64,000 nucleotides of DNA from Platanthera guangdongensis. Its lineage: Eukaryota; Streptophyta; Magnoliopsida; Asparagales; Orchidaceae. The position numbers and the translations under genes are program-made. Every line of letters begins with the position of its first letter. The first letter of the stretch is position 1. Shown here piece by piece: positions 22,922 to 35,599 of this stretch. The notes under the pieces were generated by a model, which was not told the origin of the DNA, searched no databases, and saw only the letters and a list, made by a program, of their open reading frames with translations. The stretch lies in contig CM077159.1 in the NCBI GenBank assembly GCA_039583875.1, positions 102,261,287-102,325,286 on the forward strand, written 5' to 3'.

Positions 22922-24501
22922 TGATGCGTTGGCGGTAAGATTACCGTTCATGTCCAAGTAATAAAATGGAGGAGTAGCATCCCCAAGTATCGATCTCACA
23001 CGGAGTGCAAGTAGGGAGCATAGATTTCGCTTTCAGAGAAATGAATGAAAGTGCTAAACAAAATCGAGAGTTTTGATTTTGGTTTTCCTACACTAAGCAA
23101 CAACAAACTAGTGCGGGTCGCCGTCACCGCGTCGCCTGGGTGAATTACTCCAAGGACTAATAGCGGAGACGTACGAACTAATGAGGGTCGTAAACACCTC
23201 TTCGCAACACGGGCTTCTAGCAGTCGCTGGAACGGCTCAAAAATGACTTTCTCTAACAAGGTGGAAACTTATCAACATATATCATGAACAAGGAATCACC
23301 GTACAAAACCGTAACAAGACCTTGAACAAAACCTTGTTAATAAATCTCAATCTAACTAGCACAAGTTCAGTTTAACATAAATCCAAGAAAAAGGGGGAAA
23401 GAAATACAACCAAGCACTTGAAGACTCTCAAAGGTTCGCGGTCGGAACGAGGGTTGCCGAGCCTCGTCCTAGCTCGGTCTTTGGAAGTAATCCAATATCC
23501 CGAATGAAGTCGAAGGGCTGTCACTTCTTTCTTCACAGCCGTATTCTTCGTGGTTTAGTCGTTGATGCAGATCAGAGCAAAATGCTTCACAAGTTCAGCA
23601 ATAAAGAACTCTAACAGCAACTTGGAGGTTGGCGATAGCGGTGGTGGTAGGAGACAAAGCTTTTGCAAGCTCTTTGGAGGAGAAACGGTGATCCAAAGAG
23701 CTCTTTGCAAGCTCTTTAGAGGAGAAACGGTGGCTCGGATCCTCCAAGGAGGAGGGAGAAAATGACGGCTGGAGGGGCGACTTCCCGCTCCAATGGGCGG
23801 AAATGGCGGGGGAAAAACGTGGAGTTCTGGTCCAGGAGAAATTTGCGGCTTAAATAGTAAAAGTCAGAAAATTTGGTCACGCACGGTCTGGCGCACGACC
23901 GTGCATGAACCGTGCGATATTAATAACCAGGACGCGCCTGAGGAAGAAGAAACATTGACCCGTGCAATTTTACTAGCACACGGGCGATTCCGCCTGTGCA
24001 TGAAGTAATTCGCACGGGTAACGACAGCAAGCAGAAAATGCAGGAAACCATGCGAAATCGTGCAATTACGCGCGCACGGGCGCTTCCTCCCGTGTATGAA
24101 GAAGACGCACGACCAGCCACAGAACAGAGAAAAACCAAAGGGCTACAGGAAAACGGTGCGCTTCCTTCGTGCATGGTTCCGAAGAAACCGTGTGTGAAGC
24201 AATCGCACGAGCTGGTCAATCTTTCCAAGTAATCAGCAGGAAAACGCACGACGGGAACAACCGTGTGTCAATAAAACACACGGTCGTGCGGTTTCGTCAA
24301 ATCAGCATTCTGAAGAAGGGAAAACTGACCACCTACACACAAAAATACTAGCAACGGAGGACCCTCCAGCAATCAACAAAAAGCAATAAAAATACTGGGA
24401 CGAGCCCCGTAGAGCACTAAACGTGAAACGCAGCAGTAATGAAATATCAATGAAAATAACTGAAAAGTGAAGTGCAAAGACAGGAAAACAGCCCAGACGA
24501 G
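22922..24501 (-). repeat. 3' LTR of TRG1
   Basis: It is colinear with the 5' LTR at 28902-30526, including the GCACGGTCGTGCG-type motif cluster (about 23878-24300). It lacks the first 32 or so bases of the LTR (minus direction) and a block of about 55 bases present in the other copy near 30340-30400. The polypurine tract follows at 24502-24511. Confidence 0.85.
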
Positions 24502-26553
24502 CCCCAGACTTACCTATTTGCGCGTCCCGAGCAAAGAAGATCCTTGCATAATAGAAAAATAACCGACTAACATAGTAATTATGATCCAGGGTACCATGCG
24601 AAGTGGCACGCTCGCGGGTGTAAAAAGACAGTAGAGAAAATTTCTAAACATACAAAATAATTTATACTGTTCAGCATGCGTAACAAAAATTCTATAGATA
24701 CTCAAAACAGAATCACGGTGAATCCTCCGGTCACGCGTAGGGAGAAAATAGACTATCCGCTAAGGCGAGTATTGCCAAAGATTGGGATTCGGGACAACCT
24801 CCAAAGGAATCCACCAATGTCGGTGACCATATGCTTGCCCGTTCGCACTCTCTCCACGGCACTAGTTTGCCTTAAGCGTAAGTCCGTAGGACTTCGGGTA
24901 GTAATAGGGCTTGGGTTATGGCGGGGTAATCAAGGATAAAAATGAAGGCTACGCACAAAACCCAGCTGAGCTAGCACCAAAAGAAGCTATCCGCTATCCA
25001 CAAAACACACAGGAACACCACACCCCCAGACTTAATTTTTGAAATACGGGTGTGTGCACCGCCTACGCCACAACAAATACTAACTCAAAACAGATTTTCA
25101 GTTACGCTTTTCTTTCCATTTTTTATTTCCTTTTCAAATTTTCTTTTTATAACTTTTCATCTTATTTTTTTTCTTATGCACAATTCCAGCAAATAAATTC
25201 ATGGGAGCACAACCACACATTTCAGAAAGATCCACACCGCATCAACACCCCCAGCAATCAAATTAGAAAACAGCAAAGCTAGACTTGGGTGTGCGACTAG
25301 GGTCGACTACTAGGCTTTGGTGAAATAAAAGTGGGGTTGAATCAAAGGAGGGGTAGGCTCAACGGGGCTAGCGAGGATAAAATGTTAGGAACAGGTACAA
25401 AGCTCAACCTAGCCAAAATGATGGCCTACATCATGCTCACGCTTAACTAACCCTGCACCAATGCTTCGAAAGTAGCTTGAGGCAAGTTATTAGCCAACGA
25501 GAAAGACTATCCATCCTCCCGACTCGAGCAATACGAATCTAACGGTTGTCTACACACATCCCTAAACTACCGTCGGATTCACACCGGATTCAGCAATTTT
25601 TGAGTAGAATAAAAAGAATTTACGCAATTAGAAAAATATAAAACTAAAAGAATGCAGAAAAATTAATTCTACTCTAATTTCTACACAAGACGAGAGCATT
25701 TGACTAGGAGCACAGCAAGGTCAACATTTTACCCTGTCTCACAATCCTATGTTAGCAAGGTAATTTTTCTAAATCTGACGAAAGAAACAAGTTTAACTCA
25801 CCTTACGCAAAAAGCTAAGTAAGCACTCATGTGGGTGCAAAGATGCACAATACAATGAACTAAACAAATAAATTAATAACATCTATTGGTATGCAAATGA
25901 AGTGCACGTGCAAAGGTAACATCGACAAGCTCTCCCCCGGACTTAAGCTAAAAAGCACAGCAAAATAAGTGGAAGTGAAAATTAAAAATGAGAAAAGGGG
26001 AGAAGTTACCCAATGCTCAAAAGATGAGCACACCAGAAGATTAGCCTTAATATTGATCACAAAGCCCGCAGGCCAGACAAAATCACATGCAAGAAGATCA
26101 TCTCAAACCAGCAAATAATAGGCCTGCACACTCAAAAAGCTAAGCAAACAAATTAAACGTAGCGAAATTAGGTTGTCTCCCACAATCCCTTTTCTTTACC
26201 GTCCTTAAGGTGGACCAAATACCTATATTAACAGTTTTATATAATGTTCAGGTTCAAAAGTTTAATATGCAGAGAAAGAGAATTCAAAGCCACACAAAGC
26301 ATTAAGTAAATAAAATGCTAGCAGCAATCAAGACAAAAGGAAAATGGCCCCGGAGATCCCTCACTTTTCAGCTAAATGCTGATTTGTGATAGATCCCTCC
26401 AGACACGCGAGATGAGGAAGAGGGGAAAGATTTAGGGCCCAAGGAAGACAAGTCTCCCCTGCCCCTACCCTCCTCCGTCCTGCGCCTGCGGGCAAAACTC
26501 TGCGCTTTGCGCAGAAGAAACTCCTTTTGTTTTAATTCCACAGAAGAGGAGCG
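24502..26553 (-). other. TRG1 3' non-coding region with polypurine tract
   Basis: On the minus strand AAGTCTGGGG (24511-24502) lies directly before the 3' LTR and is the likely polypurine tract. Further purine runs of the same kind occur near 25020-25035 (AAGTCTGGGGGTGTGG), 25245-25255 and 25930-25945. Otherwise there are 2 kb with no recognisable coding sequence. Confidence 0.65.
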
Positions 26554-28791
26554 TCAGGGTGGTAAGGTCACTCCCGGCTCTTTAGCAGCTATATTAACAT
26601 CCAAATTCGGGGGCATCCTTTCTTCACCCGCTGAGGGTGGAAGATCAGCCCATGTTACCTGTTTCATAGTTTTATATACTTTAGCTAAACAACTTGCAGT
26701 TTTTGAATCTAAATTCTGCACGCCCACACCTGGCGTGCACAACATATCCATCTTCGCAGCAGTATCATGCATCCCATCAAGGACCTGTGTCACGTCTTTC
26801 CCTTTAGTTATCATTGGCATTTCAACATCTTCCTCCACCTGTTCTCGTCCCATCGATTGAAAATCTGGCTTAGCGCCACTAGAAACATCATTAGATGACA
26901 AGATAGTTAAGTTCACTGGTTCTATGAGGTCAATAACAATCAATTGAGGAGGAGAAGGTGGTAAAGGTGCAATAACTTTGGGCGCAACAGTGATGCCACT
27001 AGCATCAAAATGCAACGTCACCTCACTGGCTTTAAGGAAGGGGACCCCAAGGATTGGTTTTGACGTGTTATCCCTAGGTCCAAGCAACTGAAAGTCTATG
27101 AAGACAGCCGCCCCATTCAAAACCACTTCTACACCCTTCACCTCTCCATTGGTCTCAACCACAGATCCATTAGCAAGCATTAAATATTTCCTCCCATCAG
27201 AATTGATATTCAAATTCATCTTTTCAACATCTTGCAAAGCAAGAATGTTGCAAGATGAACTGGAATCACAAAGCGCTAGAGTCTCTACGGCATTTATCTC
27301 ACACTTCACAGTCGTTTCTCGGCAATTACATTCCCCCACATCCTCAACACTCTTATCCTGCTCATGGGGATTCTTCTCCATGTCGCTAGGAAGTGTGCCT
27401 CGGGTGCGCTCAGAAAAAATGTGGGCCAATTGTCCTAATTGCGTTTCCAAATTCCTCATGGAAGTAGTCTGAGTAGCCATATTCGACTAGGACATTTCAA
27501 CAAACTTTTCCATGATCTCCTCTAACGCACTCTTTCGCGACCCTTGCAAATTCTGATTATAACCCAGCTGAGATGGTCGTGGCTGGCTACCAGAAGCCTG
27601 AGCATCGAATTGATGCTGGCCCCACTGCCATCTTTGACCAGGCGCGTTTTGGTTTCACGAGAAATTAGGATGGTTCCTCGTGTTAGGGTTATAAGTATTA
27701 TTGTAAGGCACAACACGATTTTTATTATCTATAAAATTAACATTTTCTTCACAAGTCATACCTGACTGTTCAGCAAACAGTTCACCCACGGGGCACTCAT
27801 AAGCGTGGTGTCCAGATTTACCACAACCCTGGCACGATATGCTTATTACAGGAGCAGGTGGTGTGGTAGATCGGGTCAACATCATCTTCCCATCCAAAGC
27901 AGGATAGCTCGATTCGGCGTGCGTCCCCACCGCATTTACATCAAACAGATTTCTTGCTGCTCTAGGAGCATTCCTGCCTGTTGTCCAGTACGTACTGTGG
28001 GAGGACGTGTCTTTAAGGAGTCTCAATGCTTCCTTAGGAGATAATTTCATGATCGGGCCACCAGCCGCCGCATCAATCATTGCCCTGAAATTTGGCTCAA
28101 TGGCGAAATAGAATATCTCCACCAAATTCCAAGGTTCACAGTCGTGTGTAGGACAACGGCGTTGCAGGTCGGCAAATCTCTCCTATGCCTCATAAAGAGT
28201 TTCTTGATCCAGCTGTCTGAACGTGGCTATTTCCCTGCGAGCATTAACAATTTTATCAACAGGATGAAACTTAGCTAAAAACATGGAAGATTAAGCTTCC
28301 CAAGTGGTAGCGGTGCCAGGTGCAATCGGATGCAGCCATGTCTTGGACCTATCCCTCAATGAAAAAGGAAACAACTTTAGTTTCACCACTTCATCTGCAA
28401 TGTCCGCATAGCAGAAAGTACCACATATCTCAGAAAATTCAGCCAAATGTGGTTGAGGATCCTCGCTCGGCAGACCCGAGTACTGAGTATTGTTCCTAAT
28501 CATATTCAAAATCGCAGGCTTGATCTCAAAATGATTATTAGCTATGGCTGGCCCGAACCCTGGATAAGCACTTCCCACAGTAGGAGTAGTGAAATCCCAC
28601 ATTGTCCTAATGCTAGGCTGGCCCACATCCTGGTTCTTAACAATTCGTTCCCCTTGACCATTTCCCAAATGTCCCATGTCATCCATCCTTCCCTCAGCTG
28701 CAGTAGCACGCAAGCGAGCTCTCCTTGCTCGTGCATTCTCAGGATGAGCACCCAATTCTTCGTGCCTTCCGCCAAGGTTCAGATCTGTCAT
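26554..28791 (-). pseudogene. gag: TRG1 gag-protease, one frame with stop codons
   Basis: Three open segments (28791-28291, 28125-27655, 27480-26554) share one reading frame separated only by nonsense codons, so a single product of about 745 codons is indicated. The N-terminal part has the Athila-type gag domain (NHFEIKPAILNMIRNN, then LFPFSLRDRSKTWL). A zinc knuckle, CQGCGKSGHHAYEC, lies near 27790-27835. The last segment resembles the Athila protease region (ALCDSSSSCN, later LGPRDNTSKPILGVPFL), where the usual Gly-Ala-Ser after the catalytic Asp is changed. The frame ends at 26554 with no polymerase downstream. Without the stops it would supply particle and processing functions only. Confidence 0.85.
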
Positions 28792-28880
28792 AAATAATCA
28801 CAGAAAGAAAACACTAAAAATACCAAAACACTCACAAACTTTTCCCAAAAGAAACGTAATCCACACAACAGTTGCACTCT

Positions 28881-28895
28881 CCGGCAACGGCGCCA
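28881..28895 (-). other. Primer-binding site, tRNA-Asp type (TRG1)
   Basis: On the minus strand TGGCGCCGTTGCCGG lies six bases after the 5' LTR. It matches the complement of the plant tRNA-Asp 3' end and is the usual primer site of Athila/Tat elements. Confidence 0.9.
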
Positions 28896-28901
28896 AAAAC
28901 T

Positions 28902-30526
28902 TGATGCGATGACGGTAAGATTATTGTTCACGGCCAAGTAATAAAATGGAGGAGTAACTTCCCCAAGTATCGATCTCACATGGAGTGCAAGTAGGGAGCA
29001 TAGATTTCGCTTTCAGAGAAATGAATGAAAGTGTTAAACAAAATCGAGAGTTTTGATTTTGGTTTTCCTACACTAAGAAACAACAAACTAGTGCGGGTCG
29101 CCGTCACCGCGTCGCCAGGGTGAATTACTCCAAGGAGTAATAGTGGAGATGTATGAACTAACGAGGGTCATAAATACCTCTTCGCAACGCGTGCTTCTAG
29201 CAGTCGCTAGAACGGCTCAAAAATGACTTTCTCTAACAAGAAGGAAACTCATCAACATATATCATGAACAAGGAATCACCATACAAAAACGTAACAAGAC
29301 CTTGAACAAAATATAGTTAATAAATCTCAAGGTAACTAGCACAAGTCCAGTTTAACATAAATCCAAGAAAAAAGGGGAAATAAATACAACCAAGCACTCG
29401 AAGACTCTCAAAGGTTCGCGGCCGGAAGCGAGGGTTGTCGAGCCTCATCCTAACTCGGTCTTTGGAAGGAATCTGGTATCCCGAAGGGCTGTCACTTCCT
29501 TCTTCACAACCGGCTTCTTCGTGCTGTAGTCGTTGATGCAGATTGGAGCAAAATGCTTCACAAGTTCAGCAACAAAGAACTCGAATAGCAACTTGGAGGT
29601 CGGCGATGGCGGTGGTGGCCGGAGACAAAGCTTTTGCAAGCTCTTTGGAGAAGAAAGGGTGGTCGGATCAACCCTCCAAGGAGGAGAGAGAAAATGACGG
29701 TTGGATGGGCGACTTCCCGCTTCAATGGGCAGAAATGGCGGGGGAAAAACGTGGAGTTCTGGTCCAGGAGAAATCTGCGGCTTAAATAGTAAAAGTCAGA
29801 AAAATTGGTCACGCACGGTCTGGCGCACGACTGTGCGTGAACCGTGCAATTTTAATATCCAGGACGCGGCTGAGGAAGAAGAAGCGTTGACCCATGCAAT
29901 TTTACTCGTGCATGGGCAATTCAGCCCATGCGTGAAGTAATTCACACGGGTAACGACAGCAAGAAGAAAATGCAGGCAACCAGGAAAAATAGTACGTTTA
30001 CGCGCGCAAGGGAACTTCCGCCCGTGTGTGAAGAAGACGCACGACCAGCCACAGAACAGAGAAAAACCAAAAGGCTACAGGAAAATCGTGCGCTTCCTTC
30101 GTGCACGGTTCCGAAGAAACCGTGTGTGATGCAATCGCACGAGCTGTTCAATCTTCCCAAGTAACCAGCAGTAAAATGCATGACGGAAACAAACCGTGCG
30201 TCAATAAAATGCACGGTCGTGCGGTTTCCTCAAATCAGCATTCTGAAGAAGGGAAAACTGACCACCTGCACACAAAAATACTAGCAACGGAGGACCCTCC
30301 AGCAATCAACAAAAAGCAATAAAAATACTGGAACGAGCCCCGGGAGCACCAAGTGCATACCCCTAGCAAACGAATGCGCAATTGCGCACCCTCAGGCTAG
30401 AAAGGTGCACTAAACGTGAAACGCAGCAGTAATGAAATGACAATGAAAATAACTGAAAAGTGAAGTGCAAAGATAGGAAAACAGTCCAGATGAGTCCGCA
30501 AAACCCTATATAAACGGGACTCATCA
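28902..30526 (-). repeat. 5' LTR of TRG1 (1625 bp)
   Basis: It runs on the minus strand from TGATGAGTCCCG at 30526 to CGCATCA at 28902. A motif cluster with GCACGGTCGTGCG-type dyads lies at about 29810-30230. The first 40 bases form an inverted repeat (GATGAGTCC / GGACTCATC) around TTTATATAGGG. Confidence 0.88.
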
Positions 30527-31672
30527 ACTCTTCTACGTTATGTGTGTTTTTTGGCAAAAGATAGTGCGTCTCTTAGTGATCAATGGCACAAGAGATTAGC
30601 ACATATAAATTACAAAACTATTAATAAATTATTTCTCTTAATTTAGTATGTGATGCACCCAACATTAAGTGCTTTAAAGATAGACCTTGTCACGCATGTG
30701 TAAAATGCAAGCAAACAAGGTCTACTTTTAAAATCATTAGTGGCAAAGACTCTAATAGGTGTTTACACCTACTTCATATATACTTGTTCGGTCCACCGCA
30801 AATTAGAAGTTTGGGAGGTAAGGATTATACATTAGTTATTGTTAATGATTACTCTCGCTTTGTGTGGGTGTTCTTTCTAAAACACAAGTTAGATACTTTT
30901 GATATCTTTACTAATTTTATCATGCAAGTTCAAAATGAACACAGCTGCTCCGTTGTCAAAATCAAAAGTGACAATGGAACAGAGTTCAAGTCTGGGGCCC
31001 TGACAGAATTCTGTGAAATTCTTGGTATCTTTCATGAGTTTCCTCTCCTCGTACTCCTCAACAGAACGGAGTTGCTGAGAGAAGGAATAGAACACTCATT
31101 GAGGCCTACAGAACCATGTTGAGTGACACTTCACTACTGAATATTTCTGTACTGAAGCCGTCAATACTGTTTGCCACGTGCAAAATTGAGCACTCATAAA
31201 CATGAACCATAATAAGACGGCTTACGAACTACTAAAGGGCAGGAAACCGACTATTTCATATTTTATAATCTTTGGTAGTAAATGCTTCGTCCTTAACAAT
31301 GGGAAGTATCACACAACTAAATTTAGTGAAAAGAGTTTTGAAGGTATTTTTGTAGGTTATAGTAGCCATAGTAAGGCATATAGGATTTTCAATAAGAAAT
31401 CCCTGGTTGTAGAAGAATCTATTAATGTCATATTTAACGAGATGAGCTTGCTGCAAGGCAGCTCTTCTAGTGTGTTTATTGAAGATGCAAGTTCAAGGCT
31501 AAAGGAATTTAACTTGGATGAGCCGACTGAAGAAAAAGCTCAAAAGTTCATCAAGATATCCACTCCAACCCCAATTAGAGAGGATGATCACTATGATGAT
31601 GATGTCATCCAAGTCGATGAAGTCACTCCAGTGATAGAGGAAGCTCCAGATGCAAGAACACTAGAGCTCAGA
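30527..31672 (+). pseudogene. Copia2 integrase (gag-pre-integrase, core, C-terminal part)
   Basis: After the ACTCT duplication the Copia2 frame resumes with the zinc-binding pre-integrase segment (WHKRLAHINYKTINK, then CHACVKC). The catalytic core follows with HIYLFGP (about 30770), where the first catalytic Asp is Tyr, and KSDNGTEF (about 30965), where the second Asp is kept. A frameshift near 31045 moves the last motif (NGVAERRNRT) to another frame, with Glu kept. The segment 31202-31660 gives the C-terminal part (KTAYELLKGRKP, FVGYSSHSKAYRIFN) and the acidic linker before reverse transcriptase. Gypsy4 inserts after 31672. The domain joins element cDNA to host DNA in active relatives. Confidence 0.88.
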
Positions 31673-33364
31673 TGTAACACCTCCATCTGTTACATGACAT
31701 ATAATAGAAGGTCTGGTCGGGGCCCCATACTATATGCCATAAAAAGACGGCGAGGTTACAAGTTAATATCAAATACTAAATCACGCATCTTAACTCAGAG
31801 CATTCTAGCGGAAACATTAGGGGTTAAGTTTGAACTAAGCTAGCACGTATGTCCACTATATATAAATAACCACATTTATATATCTACAAGGAACGTTCAC
31901 AAAATACACAAAATATTTGGCCTTAAGGCCTTACAGGTTTTCTTCATACGTGTGGATTACAAACATCGACACGCAGGCCGGCCACGCATGAAAATCACAA
32001 AACATTTCATTCTTTGGCCTTTGAGGGCCAATATAGCAGCAGCAGTAGCAGCAATAACAGCAAGCGCTTCAGCCCACTATTTTCTGTGCGGCTCTCCTGC
32101 ACCTGCACGGGAACAATTCACCACAACGGTGGCAAACAAAGCAACAGTCAGCATTCAGCTGACCAATTTATAACGACCCTACCCCTTACCCGGGGAAGCA
32201 GAATTCCTTCTCTACAGGCATAGCATTTCACAAGCAGATATACTACAAGAACATCCACTCACGCACAGTTCAACATATCACAAATGAATGCCTTAGCGGC
32301 CAAATATTTCGTGCACTTAGGGCACATATTCGGTGTGCCGAAGTATCAGGCCCCACTACCATTTCCAACGGCAACCTTGAGCCTTGCGCTCCATGGCCTA
32401 CAGTTGGAGACTTTAGTCTTAATGGCACGCAGACCTAAGACTCTCATTATGTGTTACAACGAATGCCCAATAACTCGGGCAACTCAAGTTGACAATCATA
32501 ACGCGGAGACAGGACAACCCTGCCCGTTGCTCAATTCGCCATAAGTGACATGGGTCAGCTTCTCCCTTATGTATTCGGCATGAAGCCTTTTAAGAGCCCA
32601 TAGCTCACAATAGCCACGACGTCCACCAAGGACTGGCTTCACAATCAAAAGGTTAGCTAGGAGCTATCTCCAGCGACAATCACAATCGCCTGGCGTTTAG
32701 CAACAGAACTCTCTTTCCGTCCCCAACCCTAATCATAACTGGACAAACCATCCAGAAATCCCTGCAGCCATCTGTAGTGCCATAAACACTAGACTTTCAT
32801 AGCATACAGCATAAAAAATTAGAGTGTATTTTCCTGGAATTCCACTCCAGTACTTCTTGCTACTCCATTTCACAAGCACAACCCACCGTCACCACAAAAT
32901 ACTCGTTTATATGTGAAGTCTTCTCTGGTGCACAAAATAAAACATCACCAATGCAGACCAACCTGTCCAGATGGGCTTCACACAGTATTCCTATTCTATA
33001 CTACACATTTACGGATCTATATGCAAGATCTCTTGGGGATATCAAGAATCAACCCAACGGAAATCCATTAATATTCCACTCTATATGCAAGACCTCTTGG
33101 GGATATCAAGAATCAACCCAACAAAAATCCCTCAATATTCCACCTTTTGGAGGGGGAAATCCATGTATATGCTAAATAAGGACTTCATATGCCCAAGGAA
33201 GAAGATCGTTATCCTTGAAGATCTCTTTGGAGCCATGACCGTGATCTATGATCTGGATGGAATTGATGCCACAACTTCCACTCCGCGGATCAAGCGTCGA
33301 CTCGCGATTCCAATCACAACCAAACCTTGGATCAACCTTGACATAAGTTCCTGGACGTTTCTCC
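31673..33364 (-). repeat. 3' LTR of Gypsy4, distal part
   Basis: The plus strand begins TGTAACACCTCC, the reverse of the ...GTTACA LTR end. It carries the GGGGCCCC, GGCCTTAAGGCC and ACCACAACGGTGGCAAAC segments in reverse order relative to the Gypsy2 and Gypsy3 LTRs. A 64-bp tandem duplication lies at 33016-33143. The LTR continues at 47317 after the Gypsy3 insertion (TSD TCTCC). No gene is visible. Confidence 0.8.
33016..33143. repeat. 64-bp tandem duplication
   Basis: Two adjacent copies start TCTATATGCAAGA at 33016 and 33080 and differ at a few positions. It lies within the Gypsy4 LTR. Confidence 0.85.
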
Positions 33365-35299
33365 TGTAACGCCCTGAAAATCGTAATCGAGTTGGTCCCG
33401 TCCTAAGAAATTTTTGGTGCCTGTATATGGGTACACGGCCTCGGACACGGGCGTGTCCAAGGCAGTATCATTATCTGGGTTGGACGGCCGTGTCCAGAAA
33501 AGGACACGGCAGGAAACACGGCATTGCCACGAGCATGTCAAGTGTGACACGGGCGTGTGCATACCCATGTCACCACCCGTGTTCCCAAGAGATGTATCGG
33601 TTGGCATGGCGGTTATCTATGATACGGCCCTAGGTCACGGGGGTATCAGGACACGACACGGGCGTGTCAGGTTGAGACACGAGCGTGTCTTGACCTGTGT
33701 CCTTTTCTGTGTTCGACGATCATGTCTGGATCAAGGCACACGGCCTAGGACACGGCCGTGTGCGAGGCCATTTTCGGCCCAGGTTTGAGTGATTTTGGGG
33801 GGATCTCAGCCGTTCATTTTCTTTAAATAAGATCCAACGGCCCAAGTGTGTTCCTGCTTTGTTAAGGCTGGGAAAGGAAGTTTAATTCCTCATTATCTGT
33901 TAACCATCCTCTTCCTAAGGAGTTAGTGAGAGGAGAGTGCAAGGAGGAAGAAAGAGGAGGATTCCGGCTGCCGGAGGAGCATCGGAGCACCAATTTGAGA
34001 ACCGAGATCAGATCCGCGGAGGAAATTACATTTCGAAGTCTTCTATCTGTATAGATTTTCATGGAGCAAAAGTGTACTACAAGGGTAACGATTCTCTACT
34101 TTAGCATGTGAAGCTCTCCTTCTTTTGCATAAGTAAACCCTCTCCGCGAGTGTGCGGTGAGCGTGCGGTGTTCCTTGGGGTTGACAGGAATAGTCCCCCT
34201 TGTGTTGCATATAGAGTCCGAAATCGAAGTACGAACATAGGCATTGTGTGTGAAACCTACCCGGACGTGTTGGTCTGGATCGGTGATGTTGCATTTTGTG
34301 TGGTTTGCCAGAGAAGACCCGTGTTTTTTGTTTTTAGGTTTCTACGCGGTAGATTGTAGCAGGGATCCTTGGGGATTAACTCCAAGGCGCACCCGGAAAA
34401 CGGAGCGGAAATGTAATTCTGCTAACTTGGTGGCTGGGGAGCCAGCCTTGAACATAACTGGGTTATGTGTTGTTTGGAATGTTTGGGATCCGAGAGAAGA
34501 TTGGCCCATGCGTACATCTTAAAGTGACTAGGCAGAGTGAGCAACGGGCAAGTGGAATCGGACCTGGGCTATGTGGTCCGGTGATAGAGACCCATAGTGG
34601 GACTGGCCGTTGGCATAGTCGGGAGCCTTAGACGATGGTCAGAAAGGCTAAAATGCTCACGATGTTGCCATCCTGGGGATGGTGGTGAAGCCACGGAATT
34701 GACTGGATTCACCGATAATGTGCCCTGAATGCACGGGGTGTTTGGCCGTGCGAGCCTACACCTGTGGCGAAGTATGTTTGTACTTTATTGTTTAGCTAGG
34801 CTAATGAAATGCAGGGAAGGAGCACCGCCGTCCCAAGTAAGGGGCGGGGTCGTAATAATTTGGTCGGCTTTGGCTGACCGTTACTTTGTTTGCCACCGTG
34901 CGGTGGAATGTTGCTTGTAGGTGCTGCGGATCTAAGTACCAAATAGCGGGCTGAAGCCCATGTTGTTGAGCTGGCCCTCGAAGGCCAAAGCGAATTGTTG
35001 TTTTACTTTTGTCATGTGTGGGCGGCCTGTGAGCCGATGTATGTAAAATATTACTTTGTTAAGTGAAACTCTTGTAAGGCCATAAGGCTAAGTACTTTCA
35101 GTGTATTTGTTGTTTCATTCCTATAGTAGTTTGTGGACATTCCTGATAGTTGGTATTCAATTATGGGTTCTTGACAACTGTTTAAAAGCTTTCGCTAGAA
35201 TGCTCTGTGTTAGGGGCCCTTCCGACTGTCCGTGGTATATGGTGTCGGATTCCAGCTGGACCATCTGTTATATGTCATACGACGGATGGGGGTGTTACA
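33365..35299 (+). repeat. 5' LTR of Gypsy3 (1935 bp)
   Basis: TGTAACGCCCTG to GGTGTTACA. A GACACGGGCGTGTC-type motif cluster lies at 33428-33780, followed 40 bases later by the TATA-like TTTAAATAA (33822-33830). At 33880-33910 it carries the undisrupted version of the site where the hAT sits in the 3' LTR. No gene is visible; short ORFs here are incidental. Confidence 0.9.
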
Positions 35300-35302
35300 A
35301 TT

Positions 35303-35313
35303 TGGTATCAGAC
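35303..35313 (+). other. Primer-binding site of Gypsy3
   Basis: TGGTATCAGAC lies four bases after the LTR and matches the initiator-tRNA-Met type site for its first ten bases. Confidence 0.8.
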
Positions 35314-35599
35314 TTCTGGTTTCAGTCAACTTAAATGAATTCGTGGACGAATTCTTTTTAGGGGTGGTGAGCACATGTGTGCGTCATCGTTGCGTCATCG
35401 TTATAACATCAAAAAGAACCCATGAATGTATACTTAGGAATGAAAAATACACTTATTTTGAGGAATCTGAGTGTTCCAATGATTTCTTTTAGCAATCTGT
35501 TTGTCGTCTAATCAAGGGTCTTTGCTATTATAGGCAGCTAGGAGCGGTGTTGGGCAATCGGAACGTCCGCAATCGGCGGAAAGTAGTGCACCAAGGGAT

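Larger units (their letters stand above)
22922..30526 (-). mobile_element. TRG1: gag-protease-only Athila/Tat-type element (TR-GAG-like)
   Basis: Bounded by the TSD ACTCT (22917-22921 and 30527-30531), this minus-strand element has a 5' LTR at 28902-30526 and a 3' LTR at 22922-24501. A tRNA-Asp primer site is at 28895-28881 and a single gag-protease frame at 28791-26554. No reverse transcriptase, RNase H or integrase sequence exists between the LTRs. It fits the non-autonomous terminal-repeat-with-gag class described in plants, so it would need pol supplied in trans. Confidence 0.88.
9546..31672 (+). mobile_element. Copia2: Sirevirus-like copia, split by three nested insertions
   Basis: Copia2 consists of the LTR 9546-11822, gag 11906-13552, the gag end and protease 21867-22921, and the integrase 30527-31672. 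Gypsy2, TRG1 and Gypsy4 interrupt it. Each complete insertion is flanked by a perfect 5-bp TSD in the Copia2 sequence (CCATC, ACTCT), and the coding order is uninterrupted when the insertions are ignored. Reverse transcriptase, RNase H and the 3' LTR would lie beyond Gypsy4, outside the window. A long gag with a coiled-coil tail, large LTR and multiple polypurine tracts point to the Sirevirus lineage. Confidence 0.85.

Noticed and set aside
26554..27480. Open frame on the opposite strand (27098-27472) and others over TRG1 gag
   Set aside because: They are antisense shadows of the gag-protease frame, which alone shows zinc knuckle and gag motifs.
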